A stretch of 64,000 nucleotides of DNA from Gelatiniphilus marinus (GCF_042678305.1 NZ_JBHUDT010000003.1), one strand, 5' to 3'; counted from the first letter of the stretch, positions 1-9,710 are shown. The notes: generated by a model not told the origin, from the sequence alone. Program-made: numbers and translations.

Positions 1-102
1 TCTATTAGGGAAAATTACCACCCCTTAACGGGTAAAGGCCTAAATGCCGAAAATTTTAGCTGGAGTGCCGCTCACCTTATCATGTTATTGCAAAACGATT
101 AA
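1..102 (+). CDS. C-terminal end of a glycosidase-like protein (partial)
   Basis: An open frame enters from the left edge and stops with TAA at 100-102, leaving 33 residues. The tail contains GKGLNAENFSWSAAHLIMLL, which resembles the C-terminus of MGH1-like/GH63 and trehalase-type (alpha/alpha)6-barrel glycosidases, where an 'SW(S/T)AA' segment sits near the end. The next gene starts directly after the stop, so the two are probably co-transcribed. The family call rests on this short tail only. Confidence 0.5.
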   Translation, partial: SIRENYHPLTGKGLNAENFSWSAAHLIMLLQND

Positions 103-3100
103 ATGAAATACAACGACATAAAAATAGCGATACAACAAGCCGAAGACATTCTTTTAAAATTATACAACATAAAAGGAAAGGCTTCTGAGCTACCCGGGGA
201 ATTGGATTTTAATTTTAGAATTAAAGTAGCAAATTCTGGAGGCTATATTTTAAAGATTTCGCGACCTAACGAAAACGAAAACTACCTCGATTTTCAACAA
301 AAACTATTGCAACATGTAGAAACCAACGGGCAAAAGCTTACGGCTCCAAAAGTAATTTTAGATAAAGATAACCAAGCCATTTCTGAAATTAACGATGCCT
401 TTGGCAACCCACGAAAAGTACGCTTATTAACATGGGTATCGGGTCGGGTTTGGAGCACTGTAAATCCACAATTAAACAATTTACGCTTTAGTTTGGGCGA
501 ACAATGCGGTTTACTAACGCAAGCACTACAAGGCTTTACTCATGCTGAAGCGCAACGCGAATTTGAATGGGACATAGCACAATCACTATGGACCAAAGCG
601 CACACAGCATTGTTTAAAAACGAAGAAAAGGAAATTGTTGAGTACTTTCAAAATCTATTTGAAAAATCAGAAAAAAACTATTCGACATTAAGAAAATCTG
701 TAGTACATAATGATGCGAACGATAATAATGTTATTGTTTCTCAAGATTTAATAAACCCTAAAGTACAAGCTGCCATAGATTATGGCGATGCCGTACACAC
801 ACAAATTATTAACGATGTTGCCATTGCATGTGCCTATGCCATTATGCATCACAACGACCCGATTGAAGCCGCTTTACCCCTTGTAAAAGGGTATCATTCT
901 ACATTTGCAATACAAGAAAAAGAGTTAATCCATTTGTATAACGCTATTGCCATGCGATTGGTAATATCGGTTACAAAATCGGCCATAAACAAAATTGAGG
1001 AACCCGATAATAAATACCTTTTAATTAGCGAAAAACCAGCTTGGGAAGTCCTAAAAAAATGGCGAAACATTAGCCCAGAACTAGCACATTTTAGCTTTAG
1101 GGAGGCTTGCGGATTTGAGCCACACCCCAATAAAAAACAATTCGATAATTGGGCAAAATCACAGCAGTTAAAAGTTTCGGATATTTTTCCTACGGTTGCA
1201 AAAAGCAAAATATTTAACCTCGATTTAAGTGTTTCTAGCAAGTGGATTGGGCATGAAGAAGATTTTAATAATTTAGATGTTTTTGATTTTAAAATCAATC
1301 AGCTTCAAAAGAAAAATCCAACTAAAATTATTGCTGGTGGCTATTTAGAACCCCGACCTTTTTACAACTCTTCTAGTTATGAAAAAACAGGAAATTACGG
1401 CAAAGAAAGCAGAAGCATGCACTTAGGTATCGATTTTTGGTTACCAAGCGAAACCCAAGTTAACGCTTTATTTGATGGCGAAATTGTTGTTGCAATAAAC
1501 GATGCAGGTTACAAAAAATACGGCGGATTAATTATTTTAAAACACCAAACCAACACTTTTGAATTCTATACGCTTTACGGACATCTATCGGTTAGAAGTG
1601 TTACCAAAAACAAAGTAGGCGATACCATTAAAAAAGGCGACCTAATTGGCTATTTAGGCCATTCGGCAGAAAACGGAAATTGGGTACCACACCTGCATTT
1701 TCAAATTATGCTTTCACTTTTAAATTATAAAAACGATTTTCCCGGTGTTGCCTATTACAATCAAACAAACGTATGGAAAAGCATTTGCCCAAACCCAAAT
1801 ACACTCTTCAAATTTGAAACACTTCAAAATAACTCAGAAAATTCTAACGAAGATTTAATTAATTATCGAAAACAACATTTAGGCAAAAGTTTAAGCCTTC
1901 AATATAAAGTACCCATTAAAATGGTACGTGGTGCGGGCCAATATTTAGTGGATCAATTCGGGCGTAAATATTTAGATACGGTAAATAATGTAGCGCATGT
2001 AGGGCATGAAAATCACCATGTTGTAAAGGCCGGACAAGAACAAATGGCTTTAATTAATACTAACTCGCGCTATTTACACGACAATATTAATGATTTAGCA
2101 AAAGAATTGATTGAAACATTACCACCGGAACTTAGTGTGCTTCATTTTGTAAATTCTGGTAGTGAGGCCAACGAATTGGCCATTCGAATGGTAAAAGCTT
2201 ATACCGGTGAACGCGATATCATTGCTTCCGAGGTGGGTTATCACGGAAACACCAATATGTGTATTAATATAAGCTCTTATAAGTTTGATGGCAAAGGCGG
2301 ACATGGCGCACCAGAACACACCCATATTTTTCCGTTGCCAGATGCTTTTAGAGGCAAACACAGAGGCGATAATTGTGCCGAAGAATATGCCCAAGAAGTA
2401 AAAAAACAAATCGATAACATTCACAAAAAACAACGCGGCGTAGGTGCATTTATAATCGAGCCCATTATAAGTTGTGGCGGACAAATAGAACTGCCGGAAG
2501 GATTTTTGGCAAAAGCCTACCAACGAGCTCGGGAAGCTGGTGGACTTTGCATTTCGGACGAAGTTCAAGTAGGCTGTGGCAGAGTGGGAAAAACATTTTG
2601 GGGCTTTCAGTTACATAATGTTATACCAGATATTGTTACTATTGGCAAACCTTTAGGGAATGGGCACCCCATTGCCGCTGTTGCTTGCACACAAGACGTA
2701 GCTAACAAATTTGCCAACGGTATGGAGTACTTTAACACCTTTGGCGGAAACCCAGTATCTTGCGCCATTGCCACAGAAGTCTTGCGCACCGTAAAACGAG
2801 AAAAACTGCAAGATAACGCCTTGGAAATAGGCGAATTCTTAAAAGCAGAATTAAGGCAACTCTCTAAGCAATTTCCTATAATTGGCGATGTGCGCGGTCA
2901 AGGCTTGTTTTTAGGCATCGAGCTGGTCGATCTGGAACTTAATCCACTTGCCGCACAAACTGATTATGTAGCCAACAGAATGAAAGACCACGGTATTTTA
3001 ATGAGCACCGACGGCCCCGATTATAACGTGCTCAAAATTAAACCGCCCATGGTATTTACTAAAGAAAACGCCAAGGAACTTATTTATTACTTAAAAAAAA

Positions 3101-3129
3101 TATTTGCAGAAAATTTTATGCAACTTTAA
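103..3129 (+). CDS. Trifunctional fusion: APH-like kinase, M23 metallopeptidase and class III aminotransferase/phospho-lyase
   Basis: Three domains in one 1008-residue chain. Residues about 25-265 form an aminoglycoside phosphotransferase-like kinase with catalytic H202-x-D204 and N209 and the metal-binding D226-Y-G-D229. Residues about 410-565 form an M23 (LytM-type) peptidase with the zinc set H440, D444, H530 and H532. Residues about 600-1005 are a class III PLP enzyme with Schiff-base lysine K849 in TIGKPLGNGHP. The kinase plus PLP pair recalls mammalian hydroxylysine kinase (AGPHD1) and the phospho-lyases AGXT2L1/AGXT2L2, which remove phosphate and ammonia from phosphoethanolamine or phosphohydroxylysine. 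A kinase-then-lyase reaction on an amino alcohol is therefore the likely role (inference). The peptidase in the middle is the odd part. No signal peptide is seen. ATG follows the upstream stop directly, and the GH2 gene starts 11 bases downstream. Confidence 0.85.
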   Translation: MKYNDIKIAIQQAEDILLKLYNIKGKASELPGELDFNFRIKVANSGGYILKISRPNENENYLDFQQKLLQHVETNGQKLTAPKVILDKDNQAISEINDAFGNPRKVRLLTWVSGRVWSTVNPQLNNLRFSLGEQCGLLTQALQGFTHAEAQREFEWDIAQSLWTKAHTALFKNEEKEIVEYFQNLFEKSEKNYSTLRKSVVHNDANDNNVIVSQDLINPKVQAAIDYGDAVHTQIINDVAIACAYAIMHHNDPIEAALPLVKGYHSTFAIQEKELIHLYNAIAMRLVISVTKSAINKIEEPDNKYLLISEKPAWEVLKKWRNISPELAHFSFREACGFEPHPNKKQFDNWAKSQQLKVSDIFPTVAKSKIFNLDLSVSSKWIGHEEDFNNLDVFDFKINQLQKKNPTKIIAGGYLEPRPFYNSSSYEKTGNYGKESRSMHLGIDFWLPSETQVNALFDGEIVVAINDAGYKKYGGLIILKHQTNTFEFYTLYGHLSVRSVTKNKVGDTIKKGDLIGYLGHSAENGNWVPHLHFQIMLSLLNYKNDFPGVAYYNQTNVWKSICPNPNTLFKFETLQNNSENSNEDLINYRKQHLGKSLSLQYKVPIKMVRGAGQYLVDQFGRKYLDTVNNVAHVGHENHHVVKAGQEQMALINTNSRYLHDNINDLAKELIETLPPELSVLHFVNSGSEANELAIRMVKAYTGERDIIASEVGYHGNTNMCINISSYKFDGKGGHGAPEHTHIFPLPDAFRGKHRGDNCAEEYAQEVKKQIDNIHKKQRGVGAFIIEPIISCGGQIELPEGFLAKAYQRAREAGGLCISDEVQVGCGRVGKTFWGFQLHNVIPDIVTIGKPLGNGHPIAAVACTQDVANKFANGMEYFNTFGGNPVSCAIATEVLRTVKREKLQDNALEIGEFLKAELRQLSKQFPIIGDVRGQGLFLGIELVDLELNPLAAQTDYVANRMKDHGILMSTDGPDYNVLKIKPPMVFTKENAKELIYYLKKIFAENFMQL

Positions 3130-3140
3130 AAATAACACCC

Positions 3141-6100
3141 ATGAGATTAATCTTAATTAATACACTACTTTTTTGTTTGGTACTAAGTTGTACAAAAACT
3201 GAATTACCAGAAGTTAGCTCGCAAACCTATCATTACAACCATAAAATATTTGAGGAAAACAAACTACCGCCAAGGGCTACGTATTTTGGGTTTGAATCTG
3301 AAGCAATTTCAGATAAAGAAAACTCGAAACGTTTTGTAAACCTTAACGGATCGTGGAAATTCAATTGGGTAAAAGACCCAAAAGCAAGACCCACAACGTT
3401 TCATAACATAGATTTTAATGACAAGGATTGGACCAATATTACCGTACCCTCTAATTGGGAAGTCGAGGGCTTTGGGCATCCTATTTACTTAGATGAGCGT
3501 TATCCGTTTACCACCAAATGGCCCTATGCACCAACAGATTACAATCCCGTAGGCACGTATAGAAAAGTAGTTACTTTAGATCAAAGTTTTTTATCTCAAG
3601 AGGTTATTTTGCACTTGGGCGCAGCTAAATCGGCGTTATACGTTTACATAAACGGCAACTATGTAGGCTATTCACAAGGCAGCAAATTACCTGCAGAATT
3701 TAATATTACCAAACATTTAAAAGCAGGCAAAAACATTTTAGCCTTGCAAATATTCCGTTGGAGCGATGCTAGTTATTTAGAAAGTCAAGACATGTTGCGC
3801 ATAAGTGGAATAGAACGCGATGTGTATCTATATAGCCAGCCAAAAGTGCACGTATCTGATTATCATGCTTACACAAATTTGGACAACGATGATACAAACG
3901 GTATTTTAAAGAACACGGTAACTCTAGTTAATCAATCTGAAAACACAGCTAAAAGAAACGTAACTATTGAAGTTTTAGACGATAAAACATCAATATTCAA
4001 AGATGTTAAAACAGTTGATATTTCTGCTAACGACAGCTTAGGCGTAGTATCTGAAACCCTAGTAAATAACGTAAAACAATGGTCGGCAGAACAGCCCCAT
4101 TTATACACTTTAAAAATAACTTTACAAGATGAAAACAACACAAAAAACAATCAATACATCACAAAAAAGATAGGTTTTAAACGTGTTGAAATAAAAAATG
4201 CGCAAGTATTAATTAACGGCAAGCCTATTTACATTCGTGGTGTAAACCGGCACGAAACCGATCCGTTTACCGGCCACGTGGTGTCGCGGGAATCTATGGA
4301 AAAAGACATCCAATTAATGAAACAAAATAATATTAATGCGGTTCGTTCTTCACACTACCCTAACGATCCTTATTGGTTAGAGCTGTGCGACAAATATGGA
4401 TTGTATGTTGTTAACGAAGCCAATATAGAAAGCCACCCTTTGGCCATAGACGAAAACACTCAAATAGGCAACGAAATGAGTTGGCTGCCCGCACATTTAA
4501 TGCGCACCAAACGCATGTATTACCGAGACAGAAACCACGCCTCTATTTATTCGTGGTCCTTGGGCAACGAGGCAGGTAAGGGAGACGTTTTTAGAGCCAC
4601 ATACAACTGGCTAAAAACCAATGACGATAATCGTATTGTACAATACGAGCCCGCAGGAAAGGATGATTACACCGATCTTTATTGCCCCATGTACCCCAAG
4701 CCGGAGTATTTGATTAACCACGGAAAATCTGATTCGGACAAACCATCCATAATGATCGAGTATGCCCATGCCATGGGGAATTCTGTTGGCAACCTGCAAG
4801 ATTATTGGGATATTATTGAAACCTACCCCAACCTACAAGGTGGTTTTATTTGGGATTGGGCAGACCAAGCCCTTGAGTATAAAGATGAAAACGGCAAACC
4901 TTATTTGGCCTACGGGCACGATTACCATCCAGATTTACCAACCGATGGCAACTTTTTAAACAACGGTTTGGTTGATCCGTACCGCAACCCACATCCGCAT
5001 TTAACCGAAGTAAAAAAAGTTTACGAACCCGTGCAGTTTAACCATTTGGGAAGCGGTATAATTGAGATTGAAAACAAAAAGTTCTTCAGCGATTTATCCG
5101 ATAAAACATTGGTTTGGAAAATTTTAAAAGATGGGAAAGCCGTTTTTAAAAGCGATAACATTAAAGTTAACGTAAAACCTCAAAATACTTTAAAACTAAA
5201 ATTAAGCGACTTCCCTAATACGTTATCTTCAGAGAGTGAATATATTCTACAAGTAAGCTTAATTCAAGATAAAGATAAAAACCTAACCCCTAAAGGACAT
5301 GAAGTGGCTTGGGATGAGTTCCTGCTTCAAAAAGCAAAACCAGCTAACCTGCCTTCCTCAAAAGAAAACAACTTGAACATAACAGAAGTTGATGGTACAA
5401 TAAACATCAAGAACGATACCGTAGATTTAAAAATAAATGCCGAAACCGGTGAAATTAAATCGTGGACAAACCAAGGTAAAACAATAACCAATCAAGCCAT
5501 CCGCCCCAATTTCTGGCGTCCGCCAACCGATAACGATTTGGGCAACAACATGCACAAATGGGCTAAAATATGGCAAGACGCTACGTATAACTACAGTTCC
5601 GAATTGGTTAAAAAGCCCACTAAAACTCCCAATAATGTAGCGTACAAAGTGCGTTATTTATTACCTAACAATGAAGCAAAAGTTGAGATTATGTATGCTT
5701 TAAGGCCAGATGGAAGCCTTAATATTGAGTACGGGTTTTCTCCAAATAAAACAGATCTGCCAAACATTCCTCGAATTGGTATGTACTTAACCCTACCCAA
5801 GGAATTTACAAAGGTAACTTGGTACGGTAAAGGTGAAACCGAAAGCTATTGGGACAGAAAAACCGGTGTAAAAACCGGAATCTATTCGGGAACAGTAACC
5901 AATCAGTTTGAACGTTATTTACGGCCACAGGAAACCGGCAACAAAACCGATGTGCGCTGGGTTAAAGTAGCCTCGAACAACTTAACACTAAAAGCTAAAA
6001 GCACTATTTTATTTAACACCAGTGTATGGCCTTTTGATATGACAGAGATCGATTTTAACAGTGGCGATGCCAGTGAATCGGCCTCTGGTTTAGTACCCGT

Positions 6101-6272
6101 AACCAAAAAGCACGGAGCAGACATTAAAATTGGCGAGACCGTACAGTGGAATATTGATTATTTGCAAATGGGTGTTGGTGGCGACACCTCTTGGGGCAGA
6201 TTGGTGCATCCGGAATATACCATTCCTGCCAATAAAACTTACAGCTATACTTTTACTATAGTGCCATTTTGA
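3141..6272 (+). CDS. Beta-galactosidase, GH2 family, lipoprotein
   Basis: A 1043-residue LacZ-type glycoside hydrolase. A short signal peptide ends in a lipobox (LVLSC, Cys about 17), so it is probably lipid-anchored in the envelope. The order is a GH2 sugar-binding domain, an immunoglobulin-like domain, a TIM barrel with acid/base E477 in SLGNEAG and nucleophile E540 in IEYAHAMGNS, a linker domain, and the large C-terminal beta-sandwich of long LacZ homologues. Length fits full LacZ (about 1020). It should hydrolyse terminal beta-galactosides of oligosaccharides. It follows the fusion gene closely and no SusC/SusD pair is visible, so it is not part of a classical polysaccharide utilisation locus in this window. 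Confidence 0.93.
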   Translation: MRLILINTLLFCLVLSCTKTELPEVSSQTYHYNHKIFEENKLPPRATYFGFESEAISDKENSKRFVNLNGSWKFNWVKDPKARPTTFHNIDFNDKDWTNITVPSNWEVEGFGHPIYLDERYPFTTKWPYAPTDYNPVGTYRKVVTLDQSFLSQEVILHLGAAKSALYVYINGNYVGYSQGSKLPAEFNITKHLKAGKNILALQIFRWSDASYLESQDMLRISGIERDVYLYSQPKVHVSDYHAYTNLDNDDTNGILKNTVTLVNQSENTAKRNVTIEVLDDKTSIFKDVKTVDISANDSLGVVSETLVNNVKQWSAEQPHLYTLKITLQDENNTKNNQYITKKIGFKRVEIKNAQVLINGKPIYIRGVNRHETDPFTGHVVSRESMEKDIQLMKQNNINAVRSSHYPNDPYWLELCDKYGLYVVNEANIESHPLAIDENTQIGNEMSWLPAHLMRTKRMYYRDRNHASIYSWSLGNEAGKGDVFRATYNWLKTNDDNRIVQYEPAGKDDYTDLYCPMYPKPEYLINHGKSDSDKPSIMIEYAHAMGNSVGNLQDYWDIIETYPNLQGGFIWDWADQALEYKDENGKPYLAYGHDYHPDLPTDGNFLNNGLVDPYRNPHPHLTEVKKVYEPVQFNHLGSGIIEIENKKFFSDLSDKTLVWKILKDGKAVFKSDNIKVNVKPQNTLKLKLSDFPNTLSSESEYILQVSLIQDKDKNLTPKGHEVAWDEFLLQKAKPANLPSSKENNLNITEVDGTINIKNDTVDLKINAETGEIKSWTNQGKTITNQAIRPNFWRPPTDNDLGNNMHKWAKIWQDATYNYSSELVKKPTKTPNNVAYKVRYLLPNNEAKVEIMYALRPDGSLNIEYGFSPNKTDLPNIPRIGMYLTLPKEFTKVTWYGKGETESYWDRKTGVKTGIYSGTVTNQFERYLRPQETGNKTDVRWVKVASNNLTLKAKSTILFNTSVWPFDMTEIDFNSGDASESASGLVPVTKKHGADIKIGETVQWNIDYLQMGVGGDTSWGRLVHPEYTIPANKTYSYTFTIVPF

Positions 6273-6482
6273 ATAATTGTTTAAGAAACGTTAATAGTAA
6301 GGCACTTAAAATTTTTTAATGGATTTAATACTGAAACATATTAGCTAAATGTAGCCACTTAAGCCTTGTAATTAATTAACTGCTTTTTATTGTAAATCCA
6401 GTTGAAAACATACACGCTAATATTCGGAGATAAAAAGTAGCATTAATAATTTACCTATTAAATGTAACTTAGTGAAGGCATT

Positions 6483-6537
6483 AAAAAAAATCAAATAAAA
6501 CAACTACAACAAAAGTAACGTTTATTTGATTTTTTTT
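6483..6537 (-). terminator. Perfect 17-bp inverted repeat, likely terminator of tRNA-Pro
   Basis: The arms 6483-6499 and 6521-6537 are perfect reverse complements (A8-TCAAATAAA and TTTATTTGA-T8) around a 21-base loop. It lies 20 bases beyond the 3' end of the minus-strand tRNA gene and gives a run of eight T on either strand. It probably ends the tRNA transcript and may also stop read-through from the upstream beta-galactosidase gene. Confidence 0.7.
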
Positions 6538-6556
6538 CCTCATCTAATTAGATTTG

Positions 6557-6631
6557 TCGGGGCGAGAGGATTCGAACCTCCGATCTCTGGTCCCCCAGAC
6601 CAGCACTTTAACCGGACTAAGCTACGCCCCG
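6557..6631 (-). tRNA. tRNA-Pro (anticodon GGG)
   Basis: On the minus strand the sequence folds as a cloverleaf. The acceptor stem CGGGGCG pairs with CGCCCCG, with discriminator A. The D arm holds AGCTTAGTCCGGTTAAAGT, the anticodon stem CTGGT/ACCAG closes the loop CTGGGGG (anticodon GGG), and the T arm is GGAGGTTCGAATCCTCT. No CCA is encoded; the next bases are CAA. Length 75 without CCA. Confidence 0.95.
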
Positions 6632-7012
6632 AATTTAAAAACAATCTTTCACCTATAATTTACAATATTAAGGTATTATAGAAAGTGTAAAGTTATCTAA
6701 CTTAAAATTACAGTTTGCAAAAATATAAATATTATTCAACATTACTATAAGTGCGCCCTAAAATTTATAAAAACTAAACATTAATCTTTCCTTAAACTGT
6801 TCAAATTAGGCCAGATTAACTAATCGTTTTAGCTTAAAAAAGCCTGGGCAAATGGCAAAAGCCTCAATTTTTAAGGCGGCTACAAATTATGCATTACAAT
6901 AACACAAGGTTAGCCAAAACAATTAACTTTTTAATATTCAGCAATATGTACTACATTTAACTCGCCAAAACAAGCCTATAAAATAAATGCAGAGCGTTAG
7001 ATACAATTAATA

Positions 7013-7042
7013 TTGGTTTAATGAATTTAATTTTTATTTTTG
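7013..7042 (+). promoter_or_regulatory. Bacteroidota-type promoter for the LytTR regulator
   Basis: TTG at 7013-7015 is followed after exactly 19 bases by TATTTTTG at 7035-7042, matching the Bacteroidota sigma-ABfr pattern (TTG near -33, TAnnTTTG near -7). The start codon of the response regulator is about 40 bases downstream. I see no gene or other clear signal in the rest of the 450-base stretch between the tRNA and this gene. Confidence 0.6.
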
Positions 7043-7083
7043 TTCAGCATTAAAAGTATTCAAAACATACAATCCAATACATA

Positions 7084-7830
7084 ATGATAGAAGCGTTAAT
7101 CGTTGATGATGAGAAAGAAAATATAGAGCTTGTAACACGTTTGCTTAAAAAAAATTGTCCGTCTATAAATATTCTTGGTAGTGCTAACACAAAAAAAGAT
7201 GCGGTCGAGCTGATAAACAACCTAAGCCCGAACCTAATATTTATGGACGTTAATCTAGACGGCAACCATACGGGTTTCGATGTATTGGAAGAGATAGACC
7301 AATTAGACGCCAAGGTTATATTTATTACTTCTTTTGATAAGTATGCCATAAAAGCTTTTGACTACAATACAATTGCTTACATTGTAAAACCCATTAAGAA
7401 ATCAGATTTAATCGTGGCCGTAAACAAGGCCACCCAAGAAATTGAGCGCCAAACCTTTACAGACGGCAACCAAATAAACGCCCTGCGCCATACTTTGGAT
7501 TCGCCCCAAATTATTGCCATACCCACAATTAAGGACATAGAATTAATTAAAATAAAGGATATTGTTTACCTTTCGTCGGACAGCCGATACACTAATTTTT
7601 TCTTAACAGGCGAAAAGCGTATTATGTCTTCAAAAAACTTGGGCAAATACGAAAAATCCATTCAAGGGAACTTCTACAGAATACACTCAAAGTATTTCGT
7701 AAATTTAGATTACCTTAAAAAAATCCACAAAAGTGCCGGCTCTTCTTATTGTGAAATGGAGACCGGAGATTTACTGCCCATTTCCCAGCGGAAATACTCA
7801 GACTTTATGAAATTTCTTCAATTAAAGTAA
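7084..7830 (+). CDS. LytTR-family response regulator
   Basis: A 248-residue cytoplasmic regulator. The receiver domain (about 1-125) has the acidic pair D8-D9, phospho-acceptor D55 in IFMDVNL and the conserved lysine K102 before proline. A LytTR DNA-binding domain (about 145-245) carries the SDSRYTNFF and FYRIHSKYFVNL segments typical of the fold. LytTR regulators usually work with a LytS/AlgZ-type histidine kinase, but none is adjacent; the nearest kinase (27.7-29.3 kb) is of a different type. It has its own promoter and lies upstream of the urease locus. Whether it controls that locus cannot be told from sequence. Confidence 0.92.
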   Translation: MIEALIVDDEKENIELVTRLLKKNCPSINILGSANTKKDAVELINNLSPNLIFMDVNLDGNHTGFDVLEEIDQLDAKVIFITSFDKYAIKAFDYNTIAYIVKPIKKSDLIVAVNKATQEIERQTFTDGNQINALRHTLDSPQIIAIPTIKDIELIKIKDIVYLSSDSRYTNFFLTGEKRIMSSKNLGKYEKSIQGNFYRIHSKYFVNLDYLKKIHKSAGSSYCEMETGDLLPISQRKYSDFMKFLQLK

Positions 7831-8164
7831 AACCCCGTCATTTAACCGCGCTTTAACGCATTATTAACAATACACAGACTTGCTAATTTAAAAAAAATAA
7901 ATTAGCTTTGAGACTGTAATTTAAGGCATTATACCAAATTGGTGGTACATGGCATTTTACAGAGCAAGTCTCAATATTGTAAGAATTTTAAAATGCTTTT
8001 TGAGTGTATTTACGATTAAAACAATACTTCAAATTCATTTGTTGCCAATTAAATGTACATTATTGACAAATAAGAGCCGTTTATTACTTTAACCTATACT
8101 TTCATTGATATAATTTATATCTTTGATGGAGCATAAAAAAACTTAAAAACAGACCATACCAAAA
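7831..8164 (+). other. Intergenic, no gene seen
   Basis: AT-rich spacer between the LytTR gene and the next small reading frame. A -7-like TATCTTTG lies at 8119-8126 without a TTG at the usual distance, so a promoter for the downstream frame is only a possibility. Confidence 0.4.
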
Positions 8165-8509
8165 GTGAAAGACTCAGTAACAAACCCTAACTTAATAAGA
8201 AACAGCATATTGTTGGTTTTTGCAATGGGGATATTTGCCGATGTCCAATCTAAAAACCTTCCTGTTGAAGACAACAACGAGTTTGCTTACGTCGATTTTC
8301 AAGACAAATCGCTTAAATCCTATACTGCAATAAACAGTTTTACCACATCTAAAACCAACACCTGCACTACAGAATCCGGTTTTAACACCAAAACTACCAA
8401 TACAATCTTTACTTTTGAAACAGCTCAAAATGTAAAGCACTTAAAAACAGGACTGAAAGTTAGCCTGTTCATTCTATACTCTTCCCTTAAAATATCTCCA
8501 TTAATCTAG
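8165..8509 (+). CDS. Small hypothetical protein, possibly secreted
   Basis: A 114-residue frame with GTG as the only long start; ATG at 8225 would give a shorter form without the hydrophobic start. Residues about 10-28 (IRNSILLVFAMGIFADVQS) could be a weak signal peptide or membrane segment. The rest is rich in Thr, Ser and Asn, and the end is hydrophobic again. No family is recognised. It lies about 100 bases before hypA on the same strand. It may be spurious, since it has few charged residues for a flavobacterial cytoplasmic protein and no clear ribosome binding site. Confidence 0.4.
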   Translation: MKDSVTNPNLIRNSILLVFAMGIFADVQSKNLPVEDNNEFAYVDFQDKSLKSYTAINSFTTSKTNTCTTESGFNTKTTNTIFTFETAQNVKHLKTGLKVSLFILYSSLKISPLI

Positions 8510-8616
8510 CTCGTTACCTAACCTAACTAATTGTAACATTTACTTTACCACATTGAAAATTTAAAATCTATATAAACCATTTGGGTTTAAATTTTAATTA
8601 ACCAATAATCAAATTA

Positions 8617-8979
8617 ATGCACGAGATATATTTGATTCGAAGTACTTTCGAGAGAATTGAAGAAGAGTTTCCAGAGAAATTTGAAAGAGTTTCAGAAATA
8701 CATTTAAAAGTTGGCTTGCTAAGCAATGTGCAGCCCATATTAATTACAAATGCGTTTAAGGCTTTTGTAATGGAATTTCCACAGTATTACAACACTAAAT
8801 TAATTGTAGATACACTACCGGTAATTATAGAATGTAAATGCGGTGAGAGAACAGAAGTAGAAAAAAATCGCTTTGTTTGTGCAAGTTGCAATTCGCCTTG
8901 CAGAAACATTGTACAAGGAGAAGAATTATATATTAACGAAATAAATTTTAAAAACGAAAATGAATACAACGAAGCCTAA
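8617..8979 (+). CDS. hypA: HypA-type nickel metallochaperone
   Basis: 120 residues, the usual HypA length. The N-terminus is MHE, with His2 the known nickel ligand of HypA. A structural zinc site is visible as C73-x-C75 and C88-x2-C91 in the C-terminal half; C95 is extra. HypA passes nickel with HypB to [NiFe] hydrogenase, and in Helicobacter pylori also to urease. Here the pair heads a urease locus and no hydrogenase gene is in view, so urease is the likely client (inference). The stop overlaps the hypB start by 20 bases, indicating translational coupling. Confidence 0.9.
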   Translation: MHEIYLIRSTFERIEEEFPEKFERVSEIHLKVGLLSNVQPILITNAFKAFVMEFPQYYNTKLIVDTLPVIIECKCGERTEVEKNRFVCASCNSPCRNIVQGEELYINEINFKNENEYNEA

Positions 8980-9661
8980 ATCTTCCAAAATTACAGCTGG
9001 GAGTATCGATACCGAAAAAGTCTCGTTAAACCTGTTAAGAGCCAACGATTTTGTTGCAGAAAGAATTAGAGAACAACTAAAAGATATTTTAGTTATCAAT
9101 GTGTGCTCTTCTCCCGGAAGCGGAAAAACCACACTCATGCAGAAAACAGGCGAACTGCTTAAAGACAAGCTTAATATGGCTGTATTGGTAGCAGATCCAG
9201 AGACCGATAGAGATGCCGTAAGAATGAAAGATGTTGGCATAAATGCCCTGCAAATAGTAACAGGCGGTATGTGCCATATTGAATCTCAAATGATCCTGCA
9301 GGCCATAGACGTAATAGATCTTGAAAACACAGACGTTCTTTTTATAGAAAACGTGGGTAATTTAATGTGCCCGTCTTCATTCGATTTAGGAGAAGACTTT
9401 AGGGTAACGCTAATCTCTACCACCGAAGGCGATGATAAACCAAGTAAATACCCAAAAATGTTCTTGACAAGCGAACTCATGTTGGTTTCAAAAACAGATT
9501 TACTGCCCTACTTACCTTTTTCGGTTGATGCCGTTGTTGAAGATGCCAGATCCGTAAACCCCGACATTGATGTACTGGAAATATCTACAATTAAAGGTAT
9601 AGGATTAGAAGAGTGGACAAATTGGATCCTAAAAAAACATAAAGAGAAAAAAGAAAAGTAA
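8960..9661 (+). CDS. hypB: HypB-type GTPase, nickel insertion
   Basis: A 233-residue SIMIBI GTPase. The P-loop is SPGSGKTT at 51-58, and the metal-binding pair C105-H106 and C137 near the switch region match the low-affinity HypB metal site. The N-terminal CxxCGC high-affinity motif and the His-rich stretch of some HypB proteins are absent. It works with HypA in nickel delivery. It starts inside hypA and is followed 49 bases later by the urea channel gene, so it belongs to the first urease block. Confidence 0.92.
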   Translation: MNTTKPKSSKITAGSIDTEKVSLNLLRANDFVAERIREQLKDILVINVCSSPGSGKTTLMQKTGELLKDKLNMAVLVADPETDRDAVRMKDVGINALQIVTGGMCHIESQMILQAIDVIDLENTDVLFIENVGNLMCPSSFDLGEDFRVTLISTTEGDDKPSKYPKMFLTSELMLVSKTDLLPYLPFSVDAVVEDARSVNPDIDVLEISTIKGIGLEEWTNWILKKHKEKKEK

Positions 9662-9710
9662 ACAATAAATATAATAATTAAACAATCAAAATTAACCAAA
9701 ACAATTTATA

